A stretch of 64,000 nucleotides of DNA, from assembly GCA_942492055.1 (NCBI GenBank), contig CALODP010000002.1, positions 310,001-374,000 on the forward strand, given 5' to 3'. This document shows positions 1 through 8,834 of this stretch, piece after piece. The DNA comes from CALODP01 sp942492055. Lineage in GTDB: Bacteria > Bacteroidota > Ignavibacteria > Ignavibacteriales > Melioribacteraceae. Under the pieces are notes generated by a model. The model made no database searches. It saw nothing but the letters and a program-made list of their open reading frames with translations, and was not told where the DNA came from. Position 1 is the stretch's first letter. Each line of letters starts with the position of its first letter. Made by a program: the position numbers and the translations under genes.

Positions 1-98
1 TGTCCCATTGTTCCGGCGAGAGGGAGAAATATGATGACGAGTGCCATCAGAATAATTTTTCTATAAATACTTTTCTTTTTACTCAATGAGCAATTCAT
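1..98 (-). CDS. N-terminus of an exported protein, cut by the window edge
   Basis: Reading the minus strand from an ATG at 98 gives 32 residues that stay open to the window edge. They form a classic export signal: a short polar start rich in lysine and arginine (SLSKKKSIYRK), then a hydrophobic core (IILMALVIIFLPLAG). What follows is outside the window, so the function cannot be named. It is divergent from the histidine kinase at 702, with about 600 bases between. A small chance remains that this is a fortuitous short reading frame. Confidence 0.5.
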   Translation of the reverse strand, partial: MNCSLSKKKSIYRKIILMALVIIFLPLAGTMG

Positions 99-701
99 TT
101 TTTACCTTAGTTTTTTTCTCTTTTCTAAGCGTGAGTTAAATAATCGATTATCCGTAGTGCTCTCCGCAAAACGGAATTGCTGTTATGTTGTAGGCTTCAT
201 CGTTAGGGTCCCCCTGAGTTTAAATATTATTTTCCCATAGAGATATCCGGTCGGATAAAAATACTTTACCGAATATTCATTTCAATGTCGCAAGGTTTTA
301 GAATTTGTATATCTATATCTAAGAGTTAACTAGCGCACTGGCCCCTCGCGTTAGTAACTCGGGCAATATCAATTAATCGGGTGGTCTGTAGATTCCAAAA
401 CAAACTCTCTTCGAATAGTCCGTAATGTAAGGGAAAATAGCATTAGGAGCAATCTACTCCGATTAAATTACTGTTAATATAATTTTGTTTAACTGAGAGC
501 AAATATAGTGTCACATGTCTTATATTATTTTGCAATTCTTGCTATTTATTCGGTACAATTTGGTCGAGGAATACTGTTTTACGGAATTTATCAAAAAAAA
601 ATGTTATCCCAAATAAAGTTGTAAGCTTTATTTCGTATGAAATTTACTATTTTTGTCTGTCTGTTTATTTTAGAATCTAATGAAACTAATCCCGGATTTT
701 T
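99..701. other. Long intergenic region with an imperfect hairpin
   Basis: No convincing gene is visible. An imperfect inverted repeat lies at 323-360: the arms GAGTTA(A)CTA(G)CGC and GCG(T)TAGTAACTC flank a short loop. The 13-mer AATCGGGTGGTCT at 375-387 recurs at 38987-38999 in another gene-poor stretch. TATTTTTG at 648-655 fits the Bacteroidota -7 element TANNTTTG and could serve the kinase gene at 702, but its upstream element is not well spaced. Confidence 0.4.
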
Positions 702-2645
702 ATGAGAAAAACGAAAAAAAGATTCAATTATCAACCCTTGTTATTGGCTGTTGCCTCTTTCTTTATCCTTGTCTTTGTTATTCTCAGATACACTCAGTTC
801 TCTAACGATAACAAAGAGAAAGATATCAGAAGCAATCTTCTTGATCTATTAATCACTAAGAAGTCGCAATTGGAAAAAGCACTTAATTCAAGAGTCTATT
901 ATACTAAAGGTATTGCTGCCTATACTTCTATTAATCCGCATATCTCTAATGAAACTTTCTATGAGCTTGCCGATGAATTGATTAATAAAGATTCCGTTAT
1001 CAGTACTATGTCTCTCTCTAGAGATTGTGTGATAAACGCGATATTCCCTTACGAAGGGCATGAAGCAGCTATAGGGCTTAATCTGCTTGAGCATCCTGCC
1101 AGAAGGAAAATTGTAGAGAAAACAATTGAGACTCGTAATACTTTCATTGCCGGTCCTGTTAAACTAATAGAAGGTGGAATTGCCTTTATTAGCTATACAC
1201 CAATTTTTTCAAGAAAAAATCATACTGAACACAATTTCTGGGGTGTTACCGATATTGTTGTGTGGAAAGATAAATTACTAAATGAAATAAAACTTCTTCC
1301 GGATGACGGCCAATACAAATACGCTCTCAGAGGTATTGACGGAACCGGAAAAGAGGGAGAGGTATTCTTCGGAAATTCCACTCTTTTCGACAAAGACCCT
1401 GTTACCGTTGACGTTCTACTCCCGACCGGATCATGGCAACTTGCCGCTATTCCATGCGAAGGATGGAAAACTTATCTCGATAAAACCGAAGTGATTACTA
1501 TAATTCTCTATATCTCCGCTTTTATCATCTCTATTCTTATCTGGTTGCTGTCGAAAGCTTTTATTAAAATCCGCACTCAGGAAAAAGAATTGAAAGCTCT
1601 TTTCGGTTCTATGAATGACCATATTTTTGTACTAAACACTTCCGGAGTATTCATAAAAGCCGCTCCTACCAAAGATATAGATTGGGGAATATCGGCGACA
1701 GATGTAGTCGGGAAAAAGATATCCGATTTCTTCGAAAAAGAGATTGCCGATTCTTTATTGCAAGCCGTAAGGGAATGTATTAGCACAAAGGAAGTTGTTC
1801 CTATAGATTATCCGATTATGATGGAAGGGAAAGAACATTGGTTCCATGCCAGGATCTCTTATATTTCCGATGATTCGGTTATATTCATATCGCACGACGA
1901 TACGAACAAAATTCTGGCCGAAGAGCAATTGAGAAAATCGGAACAAAGATTGGCAGAACTCAACGCTGCCAAAGACAAACTATTCTCCATTATCGCTCAC
2001 GATTTGCGTGGACCTTTCGGGGTTACAATGGGATTATCCGAAATATTGCACGAAGATATCGACTCCCTTGGCAAAGAGGAGATAGTCGATTACTCCGGCG
2101 AAATTAACAAAGCACTCAACAACCAATACAGATTGCTCGAAAATCTACTCAATTGGGCCGGAATGCAATCCGGTAGAATTGAATTCGATAAGAAAGAGAT
2201 ATATCCGGCTTCCGTTGCCAAGGAAGTAGTGGATGTACTCGAACAATCGGCAAAAGCAAAATCGATTGAATTGAACTGCGATGCTGATGATACTCTTTCT
2301 GTGGAAGCCGATAATAACATGTTCAGATCCCTTCTCCAAAATCTGTTGAACAACGCCATCAAGTTTACTCCGCGTGATGGCAAAATTGATATCGCCATCA
2401 GAAAGAAGGAAGAAGAGGTGGAAATTGAAGTAGCCGATTCGGGAGTAGGGATGAGCAAAGAAGACATTTCCAAAATCTTCAATGTCGGTGCGAAATCATC
2501 CACATTCGGTACCGAAGGGGAAAAGGGAACCGGTATAGGACTTCCCCTTATAAAAGAGATTGTCGATAAACATAGCGGAAAAATAGAAGTCCTTTCCGAA
2601 ATTGGAAAAGGAACTCGCTTTATTATCACACTTCCGAAATCATAA
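702..2645 (+). CDS. Membrane sensor histidine kinase (CHASE-PAS-HisKA-HATPase)
   Basis: This 647-residue kinase has a transmembrane helix at about 11-30, an extracytoplasmic sensor at about 40-260, a second helix at about 264-286, a PAS-like domain (about 295-400), the phosphoacceptor domain with His433 in AHDLRGP, and a C-terminal ATPase domain with N box (LLNNAIKFT), G1 (DSGVGM) and G2 (GTGIGL). The sensor looks like a CHASE domain: FPYEGHEAAIGL, then a conserved arginine and AGPVKL. CHASE domains bind small extracellular ligands; the ligand here is unknown. No response regulator is adjacent, so it is an orphan kinase whose partner must be elsewhere. The ATG start places a typical signal anchor at the N-terminus. 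Confidence 0.9.
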   Translation: MRKTKKRFNYQPLLLAVASFFILVFVILRYTQFSNDNKEKDIRSNLLDLLITKKSQLEKALNSRVYYTKGIAAYTSINPHISNETFYELADELINKDSVISTMSLSRDCVINAIFPYEGHEAAIGLNLLEHPARRKIVEKTIETRNTFIAGPVKLIEGGIAFISYTPIFSRKNHTEHNFWGVTDIVVWKDKLLNEIKLLPDDGQYKYALRGIDGTGKEGEVFFGNSTLFDKDPVTVDVLLPTGSWQLAAIPCEGWKTYLDKTEVITIILYISAFIISILIWLLSKAFIKIRTQEKELKALFGSMNDHIFVLNTSGVFIKAAPTKDIDWGISATDVVGKKISDFFEKEIADSLLQAVRECISTKEVVPIDYPIMMEGKEHWFHARISYISDDSVIFISHDDTNKILAEEQLRKSEQRLAELNAAKDKLFSIIAHDLRGPFGVTMGLSEILHEDIDSLGKEEIVDYSGEINKALNNQYRLLENLLNWAGMQSGRIEFDKKEIYPASVAKEVVDVLEQSAKAKSIELNCDADDTLSVEADNNMFRSLLQNLLNNAIKFTPRDGKIDIAIRKKEEEVEIEVADSGVGMSKEDISKIFNVGAKSSTFGTEGEKGTGIGLPLIKEIVDKHSGKIEVLSEIGKGTRFIITLPKS

Positions 2646-3175
2646 AAGAAATTACTTCCCGAACGGGAAAAATAAATTCAAGTTCGGTCCGAAAAGGGCC
2701 GGACTGATATAATAACATCTTCCTCCTAAAACCATACGAATAGAATCTATCTCACAACCTCGGTGACTCGATATATCTGTCTCAATTCTCTTATTACAAT
2801 TTGTTCGAAAAAGTATAGTACTCTGGTGCTGCAATACTAATTTCCGGAAATGACATACCCGATACCCAAAATGACTTGCCAAATGCTCTGAATGACATCT
2901 GTGATGCCGGCAAGGATATTTTTGCTCTTCGGGGGGACATCTTTGATCCGAGGGATGGTTAAGGCAGGGCGTTTCCCGCTAAAGTTGGCGCTATTGACTA
3001 AATGGCAAATGACTGAAATAAGTGGCGTTAGATGCTATAGAGGGGAGTAAAGTATTTGTCTGGATTCATACACCGTAGAAAAAAAAGATGGTTGCTATTT
3101 GCGGGATTTTGTATATATATAATGTATGAATCTTGATTAATAATAACCGTTGTTAGAATGGGTGGAAATTAGTAT
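2646..3175. other. Gene-poor spacer
   Basis: No supported gene. The word AATGAC recurs several times around 2850-2900 (for example AAATGACTTGCCAAATG), suggesting a decayed short repeat. The 60 bases before 3176 are AT-rich and probably hold the promoter of the toxin-antitoxin operon, but I see no clear operator. Confidence 0.3.
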
Positions 3176-3934
3176 ATGGATTATATACAAAATACTACAA
3201 AAATTAACCAACTTATAAAGAGTTGGCACAGAGGTACAATAAAGACTGTAAAGGAGTTGGAAAGGTTTGGTTATTCGCCACAGTTACTGAAAAGCTATTC
3301 CAAATCAGGGTGGCTAAAACTCTATACAAGAGGGTCTTATCAATTATCGGATGACATAGTTAAATGGGAAGGTGTGTTATACGGTCTTCAGAATAGAAGC
3401 AACACCACGTTGCATGCAGGAGGCAGAACTGCCCTTGAGCTGAAGGGGTTTGGGCATTTTGCCAGAGTAAGTGCCAAATACATATTTGGTGACCGGGGTG
3501 AGAACTATAATGTTATGTTAAAAAAAGTAAAGGATCTTACCCTTAAGAAAACAAAGGTATTTCCATATGATGAAGAAAGATATTTCACTAAATACAAGGT
3601 TGATGGATTTGAGATAAGTATATCTTCACCTGAGCTTGCGGCTATGGAGATGATATATTTAATACCTTTGGAGCAGTCTTTTAATGAGGCCACATTAATA
3701 ATGGAAAACCTGACCACTCTTCGTCCGAAGATGGTACAAACGCTACTTGAAAAGTGCGAATCTTATAAAGTGAAGCGAATATTTATGTGGATGGCCGAAA
3801 GAAACGATCATACCTGGGTAAAGGACTTGGATCTTAAAAAAATAGATTTCGGAAAAGGTAAATTATCTGTTGTTAAAAGCGGAATGTTCAATAAAAAATA
3901 TAATATAACGGTGCCGAGAGAAAATGAAAGATAG
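3176..3934 (+). CDS. abiEi: AbiEi-family antitoxin (type IV toxin-antitoxin)
   Basis: A 252-residue protein with an N-terminal winged-helix part (TVKELERFGYSPQLLKSYSKSGWLKLYTRGSYQL, about 20-55) followed by the AbiEi core (LHAGGRTALELKGFGHF, about 78-95). In this family the N-terminal domain represses the operon promoter and the C-terminal domain counteracts the nucleotidyltransferase toxin. The downstream toxin gene overlaps it by 11 bases, which indicates translational coupling. Length and order match known AbiE pairs, which give abortive phage infection and stabilise mobile DNA. It stands just outside the cassette and repeat region. Confidence 0.88.
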   Translation: MDYIQNTTKINQLIKSWHRGTIKTVKELERFGYSPQLLKSYSKSGWLKLYTRGSYQLSDDIVKWEGVLYGLQNRSNTTLHAGGRTALELKGFGHFARVSAKYIFGDRGENYNVMLKKVKDLTLKKTKVFPYDEERYFTKYKVDGFEISISSPELAAMEMIYLIPLEQSFNEATLIMENLTTLRPKMVQTLLEKCESYKVKRIFMWMAERNDHTWVKDLDLKKIDFGKGKLSVVKSGMFNKKYNITVPRENER

Positions 3935-4841
3935 TCCGTATTTCAATCAAGCCAAATTATTATTGACGGTTCTACCATATATTAATAAGGTTAAAGAATT
4001 TGCTCTAAAAGGGGGAACTGCCATAAACTTCTTTATACGAGATTTGCCACGTCTTTCCGTTGATATTGATCTGGTTTATCTGCCTATTGAAGATAGAGCT
4101 ACTACTTTAGCCGGCATTGAGAGTAAACTTAAGGCTATAGGTAATTCAGTGAAATCTTCAATAACAGGGGCGCAAATTATTGAGCGTAGACTCAATAATG
4201 TCGATAGCTTGAGTGGGTTGCAGGTTAGAATAAGTAATGCTTTAATAAAGATAGAAACCAATACTGTATTTAGAGGTTCGGTTTATGAGCCTGAGGAAAT
4301 GACACTTTGCAACAGAGCAGAAGATATATTTGAGTTATCTTTGAAAATGCAATGTCTGTCACTGCCTGACCTATATGGTGGGAAAATATGCGCCGCTCTG
4401 GATAGACAACATCCAAGGGATTTATTCGACATAAAACTATTATTGGAGAATGAGGGATTTACAGAGGAAATTAGAAAAGCGTTTCTTGTATATCTTATCA
4501 GTCATGACAGGCCAATAGTGGAGATACTTGAGCCTAATGTGAAGGATTTGTCAACTCTGTTTAAACATGAATTTGCAGGAATGACACAGGACTACCGGGA
4601 TTTAAGTGAGTTAACAGAGGCATTCGATTCGTTAAAAGAGTTAGTTAAGACTTCCCTAAAGGAGGAAGAAAAGGAATTTCTTTTGTCATTTAAAAGAAAA
4701 GAACCAAAATGGGATTTACTCGGATTGAAAAATATAGATGTATTACCTTCTGTAAAATGGAAGCAGATAAATCTTAGGCGAATGGATTCGGAAAAACATA
4801 AAGAAGCATACAAAAAGCTCGAGAATTTTCTATCATCTTAA
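3924..4841 (+). CDS. abiEii: AbiEii-family nucleotidyltransferase toxin
   Basis: This 305-residue protein is the toxin of the pair. It carries the nucleotidyltransferase signature GGTAINFF (residues 30-37) followed by SVDIDL with acidic residues Asp47 and Asp49, and the conserved downstream block DLYGGKICAALDRQHPRDLFD. Family members are DUF1814/COG2253 nucleotidyltransferases reported to modify tRNA 3' ends. All motifs I can see are intact, so the toxin should be functional. The ATG at 3924 lies inside the antitoxin gene. No promoter of its own is visible. Confidence 0.9.
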   Translation: MKDSPYFNQAKLLLTVLPYINKVKEFALKGGTAINFFIRDLPRLSVDIDLVYLPIEDRATTLAGIESKLKAIGNSVKSSITGAQIIERRLNNVDSLSGLQVRISNALIKIETNTVFRGSVYEPEEMTLCNRAEDIFELSLKMQCLSLPDLYGGKICAALDRQHPRDLFDIKLLLENEGFTEEIRKAFLVYLISHDRPIVEILEPNVKDLSTLFKHEFAGMTQDYRDLSELTEAFDSLKELVKTSLKEEEKEFLLSFKRKEPKWDLLGLKNIDVLPSVKWKQINLRRMDSEKHKEAYKKLENFLSS

Positions 4842-4990
4842 TGATAAGTTTTAACAATAGTAATAAATGTGAACTATTTGAGTTTGTTGTCGTGTAATCT
4901 ATAAATCGATCTAGGGAACCCATCCCTCTTCTCTTGCGAAGCAATGTTGTCAACTTAGGCTGATTGTTTTTGTGTCTGCATGGATATTAT

Positions 4991-5312
4991 ATGTCGCTCC
5001 CCGACAAAGGGGGTGTAAAAGATAACCGGAAATCCCGGAACAATAGAACTTATTTGCCAGCACCAGAGGTGCGCCATGCCTGTAGCGCCGGCGGCGCGTC
5101 ATGTCTGTTAGCTCCGGATGGAGCGGCATGTCTTGTTTGTATGCTCCTATTACGAAATAATTCGGGTTGTTATCCCGAAAGTGTTGTGAATTATTTCTTG
5201 CGAAAATGGGAAATATGTTTAATAAATTTTAATATAAGTTTTGTTGTGCGAAAAAATGCAATAGATTTAATTAAAATAATAATTTAACTTATTTGCGAAA
5301 CTACTGAATTTG
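4991..5312. repeat. Multi-hairpin repeat, copy A
   Basis: About 320 bases closely matching 13094-13440 in the same orientation. A GC-rich centre holds three consecutive short hairpins, GCACC-AGA-GGTGC, GCGCC-GGC-GGCGC and GCTCC-GGAT-GGAGC, each followed by a CATG-like spacer. Further stems are CCGGAAATCCCGG before them and TTCGGG-N7-CCCGAA after them, and an AT-rich tail is also shared. Short peptides can be read through it in several frames, but these are by-products of the hairpins, not credible genes. From memory, similar GC-rich hairpin strings recur in Bacteroidota genomes; I cannot verify this here. Confidence 0.85.
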
Positions 5313-5370
5313 TTATTTTGGTTATATTGAGACATTACTAATTTTGCGGTTGCTAATTAGTTTGGATGAG

Positions 5371-5493
5371 AAACAGAATAGGACATGGGTATAAGTATTG
5401 ATGTTTATCAACACCGGAACGACTGAGATTTATACTCATGTATCGAAAAAAGCAATTGATAAAATTAGAAATCCACTTGATGAGTTTTTTTGA
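5371..5493 (+). pseudogene. C-terminal relic of a tyrosine recombinase/integrase
   Basis: The frame ending at the TGA 5491-5493 encodes TTEIYTHVSKKAIDKIRN then PLDEFF, the end of a tyrosine recombinase, with the catalytic tyrosine codon at 5431-5433. Just upstream, in another frame, RIGHG corresponds to the conserved LGH(S) element that normally precedes it. The two parts are out of frame and everything N-terminal is gone, so this is a broken gene. It ends about 90 bases before the start of the first cassette series and points toward it. It could be the remains of the enzyme that built the array, or of an unrelated Xer-like integrase; the tail alone does not show the IntI-specific region. Confidence 0.68.
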
Positions 5494-5585
5494 ATAAAAC
5501 AGAATGATTCGGAAATTAAAAATATATACAATTGTTCTTATACCACTAGATTGGTTGGATAAAAACAATTACTTTTATACACACC

Positions 5586-5592
5586 TTAGCGT
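5586..5592. other. Probable 5' boundary of the first integron cassette (TTAGCG)
   Basis: TTAGCG at 5586-5591 is the exact reverse complement of the first six bases of the R'' box CGCTAAC at 6565-6571, which ends the KilA-N cassette. A cassette is expected to start with the complement of its own R'' box. The preceding base is C rather than the usual G, so the call is tentative. Confidence 0.45.
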
Positions 5593-5672
5593 TCAGTGCA
5601 AAGACACGCACAAGCATTGTCTTCAATAGCAAGAATTGTATTACTTTTAGAGTCTTAAAAAGGAAATAAATT

Positions 5673-6554
5673 ATGAACAAAACTAAATTGAATGTTAATG
5701 AATTAGAGATAGTTCTTTATAAACAGAACGAGGAAGAATATATTTCATTGACAGATATGGCAAAATTCCGAGATTCTGAAAGGACAAATTATATCATTCA
5801 AAACTGGATGAGAACAAGAAATACTATTGAATTTTTGGGATTATGGGAAGAATTAAGAAATCCAAATTTTAAAGGCATCGAATTCGATGCCTTTAGAAAT
5901 GAGTCAGGTTCAAATAGTTTTACGCTTACCCCGAAAAAATGGATTGAAGCGACTAATTCCATAGGAATAATCTCAAAATCGGGAAGATATGGTGGAACTT
6001 ATGCTCATAAAGATATTGCTTTTGAATTTGCATCTTGGTTAAGCCCTACTTTTAAGCTTTATTTGATTACAGAGTACCAAAGGCTTAAAGAAGTTGAGAC
6101 AAATCAATACAATCTTGAGTGGAATGTTAAACGGATTTTAAGCAAAACCAATTATCACATACATACCGATGCTGTCAAAAATTTCATCATTCCAGACAAA
6201 AATTATGAAAAGGACAAAGAATGGCTTGCTTACGCAGAAGAAGCAGATTTATTAAATGTTGCACTTTTCAATTGCACCGCAAAAGACTGGAGAGATGCAA
6301 ATCCTGACTTAGCCAAAAAATCAATGAATATCAGAGATATTGCAAGCATAAACGAGTTAGCGATTTTATCGAATCTTGAAACTATAAATGCACAAATGAT
6401 TAAGGAAAAAGTGGATAAAAGCGAGCGATTTATGAAATTGAAAGAAATTGCAACATATCAATTGACAGTTTTGAATGAAAAAGACTTTATGAAAGCATTG
6501 AAAAAACTAAATGACAATGTTTATTTCGAACAAAAGAAAAAATTGAATAAATAA
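5673..6554 (+). CDS. KilA-N domain protein (cassette-borne)
   Basis: A 293-residue protein with an N-terminal KilA-N DNA-binding domain: ISLTDMAKF at about 27-35, then a variable loop, SFTLTPKKWIEATNSIGI, and GRYGGTYAHKDIAFEFASWLSPTFKLYLITEY at about 110-145. KilA-N domains occur in large DNA viruses, phages and bacterial mobile elements and bind nucleic acid. The C-terminal half is helical without a family I recognise. A purine-rich AAAAAGGA lies nine bases before the ATG. The gene sits alone between a cassette-start signal at 5586 and the attC site at 6565, so it is the cargo of a gene cassette. Its biological role is unknown. Confidence 0.85.
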   Translation: MNKTKLNVNELEIVLYKQNEEEYISLTDMAKFRDSERTNYIIQNWMRTRNTIEFLGLWEELRNPNFKGIEFDAFRNESGSNSFTLTPKKWIEATNSIGIISKSGRYGGTYAHKDIAFEFASWLSPTFKLYLITEYQRLKEVETNQYNLEWNVKRILSKTNYHIHTDAVKNFIIPDKNYEKDKEWLAYAEEADLLNVALFNCTAKDWRDANPDLAKKSMNIRDIASINELAILSNLETINAQMIKEKVDKSERFMKLKEIATYQLTVLNEKDFMKALKKLNDNVYFEQKKKLNK

Positions 6555-6564
6555 AACAACGAAA

Positions 6565-6695
6565 CGCTAACATTGTATATAGCAAATAGGCGGGGAATTG
6601 CTAATTTTAAGGTTTTTAGCCCGCACAAATATTTTCGTAACTTGACAGAACAGCAACCCGCAATCGCCTACTTGCCATATACTTTACCGTTGTGA
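6565..6695. other. attC recombination site (integron cassette)
   Basis: An imperfect palindrome of 131 bases begins with the R'' box CGCTAAC (6565-6571) and ends with the R' box GTTGTGA (6689-6695). The arms read GTATATAGCAAATAGGCG on the left and, in reverse complement, GTATATGGCAAGTAGGCG on the right, so they can pair with few mismatches. Size and layout match attC sites of gene cassettes. It separates the KilA-N gene from the DUF3800 gene. Confidence 0.75.
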
Positions 6696-6721
6696 GTAAT
6701 GCAAGGAGCAATAAAACTAAG

Positions 6722-7799
6722 ATGAAACTGTATATAGACGAAAGTGGAAATACAGGAGAGATTTTAAGTAAAGACTCGAAATTCAATTTTGAGGAACAGC
6801 CTTATTATGTATTAGCTGGAATATTTGCGGACAGTGATACTGGTTCAAAACTTGAAAGTTTTATAGCAATCTTGAAAATCAAATATCACATACAAGGAGA
6901 CGAGTTAAAAGCTAAGAATATTTATTCAAGTAAACCAGCGTTCGTTTCTGAACATGTCGATTTTATTGTAACCAATAAGATACCATTTTTTATAGAATTA
7001 ATGGATAAGTTGTTTTATTTAAATATTCAAATTGTAGAGTGTTTCGTAATTCCATACTATTCTCTTCCACTCAATGACCATACGATTTATGGAAAAAGAT
7101 ATATAATATCAACTATTGGTAAATTATTGAATAAAGATATTTATCAAGGTTTGATTGAAACCATAAAGGAAAATACGAATGACTCACTTGAATCTTTCTA
7201 TGATTACCTAATTAATTGTTTTGATTCAATCGACCAACAAGAGATAAAGATTAATGTTGAGCAGACAAAGATTGATTACTTTGAGGATAAAGAAGAAAAT
7301 GAAGCAAATGCATTGAAAAAGTTCTTGCCGATTCCAGACGAAAATCCAAATAAGAAACTAATACATTTATTGCCAAATTATAATGCATTTACGAACCTAA
7401 TTGCTAGAGCAAATAAATATGATATTGATTTTCTTGGAGGTAATGGATTTGAAATAATACATGATGAACAGAAACAGTTTGATATAATTTTTAAGACTGC
7501 GTTTAAAACAATGCAGAATCCAGACAAGGATTTTTTTTGCTAACGGCTCTATGATTTTAGATAATGCTTTATTTAACTTAAGTGATAAAATTTCATTGCA
7601 TTTTATTGATTCAAAATCAAACTTATTGGTACAGATTTCAGATTTAATTGCAGGGGTCGGTATGAGATTCTGGATTGACTTTATTAATAAAAATGAAACT
7701 CAAATTGCACGATACTTACCAATAATGAAAAAGTTGAATTATCCAATTGAAGGAGCAAATATTGGTATTAATCATGTAGCTCCATTATACCCATTTTGA
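6722..7799 (+). pseudogene. DUF3800 protein, broken by one base in a T8 tract
   Basis: The start is MKLYIDESGNTGEI, the hallmark N-terminus of DUF3800 (RNase H-like fold). The frame runs to a stop at 7541-7543 right after eight T at 7531-7538. If one T is removed, the frame continues as DFFANGSMILDNALF and reaches FIDSKSNLLVQISDLIAGVG, the conserved DUF3800 C-terminus, ending at 7799. So this is one gene of about 358 residues with a +1 frameshift. It may be a true mutation, slippage-based on/off switching, or a sequencing error. I chose the ATG at 6722; an in-frame GTG at 6692 lies inside the attC core site. DUF3800 proteins are often found in mobile or defence contexts. Confidence 0.85.
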
Positions 7800-7830
7800 G
7801 ATAATAAAAAGATATAAATAAAGCATATAC

Positions 7831-7964
7831 ACACAACATGCATGCATAAAATATTGTGTGGATAGTTATATGTTTGAATGGAATAACATTTAATCAACGG
7901 CTTAGCAGGCTGATAAGTTTGTATTTCAAAATGCGCAACGTTTCATACCGCCAAAACGTTAGCG
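7831..7964. other. attC-like recombination site
   Basis: The R''-like box ACACAAC at 7831-7837 and the R'-like box GTTAGCG at 7958-7964 bound 134 bases. The inner arms GCATAAAATATTG (7844-7856) and CAACGTTTCATAC (7936-7948) pair if G-T wobbles are allowed. The R'' box differs by one base from the complement of the cassette start GTTGTGA at 6689. The palindrome is weaker than in the other sites, so it may be degenerate. Confidence 0.55.
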
Positions 7965-7983
7965 GCATGCAAAAAGGGAAAAA

Positions 7984-8415
7984 ATGGACATCAAAGCAGC
8001 ATTATTTCTAATACTGACATTCTTATCGCTCAGTAACTCTTTTAGCCAATCAAAGATGAAAATTGATAAGTTGGACAACTCGCGACTTGTCAAGGTGCTA
8101 AACAATGCTGAACTTCTGAAGGAGACTAAGACCACAGAATTATCAATAAGAATTTATAGAATAGACAATGAGCCTGGGAGTGCCGGATTTGCAAATGGAG
8201 AGGTAACACATAATTTATTGGTTGCGGTTTCAGAATTTGACGAGTATCCAATTCAAAGCCTTTTCGAAATTGGTCCCTTCTATAATCCTGTTTTTAAAAA
8301 ATGGACTGAAACTGATTTAAGAAAGGCCTTTGTAATTGAATTTGGTCTATTCGACCAACGAAAATCAATAATCCTTGCTGCTAATATTAAAGAATTGAAG
8401 ATGATAAAAGAATAA
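7984..8415 (+). CDS. Small secreted protein of unknown function (cassette-borne)
   Basis: A 143-residue protein with a clear cleavable signal peptide (MDIKAALFLILTFLSLSNSFSQ) and a soluble mature part of about 120 residues that I do not recognise. It follows the GTTAGCG boundary at 7958 by 19 bases, with an AAAAAGGGAAAA stretch before the ATG, and is followed by a half attC site at 8423. The setting is that of a single-gene integron cassette. The sequence is compatible with an intact gene: no internal stop and a sensible start. Exported small unknown proteins are common cassette cargo. Confidence 0.7.
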   Translation: MDIKAALFLILTFLSLSNSFSQSKMKIDKLDNSRLVKVLNNAELLKETKTTELSIRIYRIDNEPGSAGFANGEVTHNLLVAVSEFDEYPIQSLFEIGPFYNPVFKKWTETDLRKAFVIEFGLFDQRKSIILAANIKELKMIKE

Positions 8416-8422
8416 TGCCAGC

Positions 8423-8460
8423 CACTAACACACGGTATAGCTAATAAGGGGTTTAGTGGT
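8423..8460. other. Left half of an attC site, truncated by Rhs DNA
   Basis: CACTAAC (8423-8429) followed by ACACGGTATAGCTAATAAG resembles the left arm of the attC at 6565 (CGCTAAC then ATTGTATATAGCAAATAGG). No matching right arm follows; the sequence runs into Rhs-core DNA from about 8486. The cassette series appears to have been cut here. Confidence 0.5.
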
Positions 8461-8485
8461 TTTGAGGAGTAGTAACTCGCCCTAA

Positions 8486-8834
8486 AAATTGCAGAAAGAT
8501 AATCCGCAAGATTATTATCCTTACGGGGTATTATTCCGATATTGCTCGTTGGTGTAGTGTTGATCCGTTGGCGGATAAAGCTCCGGGGTGGAGTCCTTAT
8601 AATTATGTCATGGGGAACCCACTTGGTGTAATTGATCCAAATGGAATGGAAGGTATTGTGGTTTCATGGCAACCATGAAATCATAAAAACAGAGAACACT
8701 TTTTAGTTAATGGATTGAATAGAGCCATGAAACTAAGCAATAAGTATAAAAAGGAAGGAAATGGTGAAAAAATAACTTGGTTTGTTTATAATGATGGTAA
8801 AATAGTTAATGTAAAAGGACGTGGAGGGAAGTAA
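8486..8834 (+). pseudogene. Rhs repeat core plus toxin-tip remnant 1
   Basis: In one frame this reads YYSDIARWCSVDPLADKAPG, then WSPYNYVMGNPLGVIDPNGM, the end of the Rhs repeat-associated core. Upstream, in another frame, QKDNPQDYYPYG is an earlier piece of the same core, so an internal deletion with a frameshift joined them. After the core a TGA at 8676-8678 interrupts the frame; it then continues through a small basic tip (ending KGRGGK) to a TAA at 8832-8834. The ATG of the next gene follows immediately, as in toxin-immunity junctions of polymorphic toxins. This fragment cannot make a full Rhs protein. Confidence 0.85.

Noticed and set aside
2090..2629. Minus-strand frame of 179 codons inside the histidine kinase gene
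   Set aside because: Shadow of a clearly coding plus-strand gene with intact kinase motifs.
4964..5287. A 107-codon frame over the multi-hairpin repeat
   Set aside because: It follows the repeat rather than a gene; the second copy at 13094 breaks the frame differently, and the sequence is explained by hairpins.
5371..5493. Naming the recombinase relic intI
   Set aside because: Only the catalytic-tyrosine tail remains; the IntI-specific region is missing, so the family cannot be decided.
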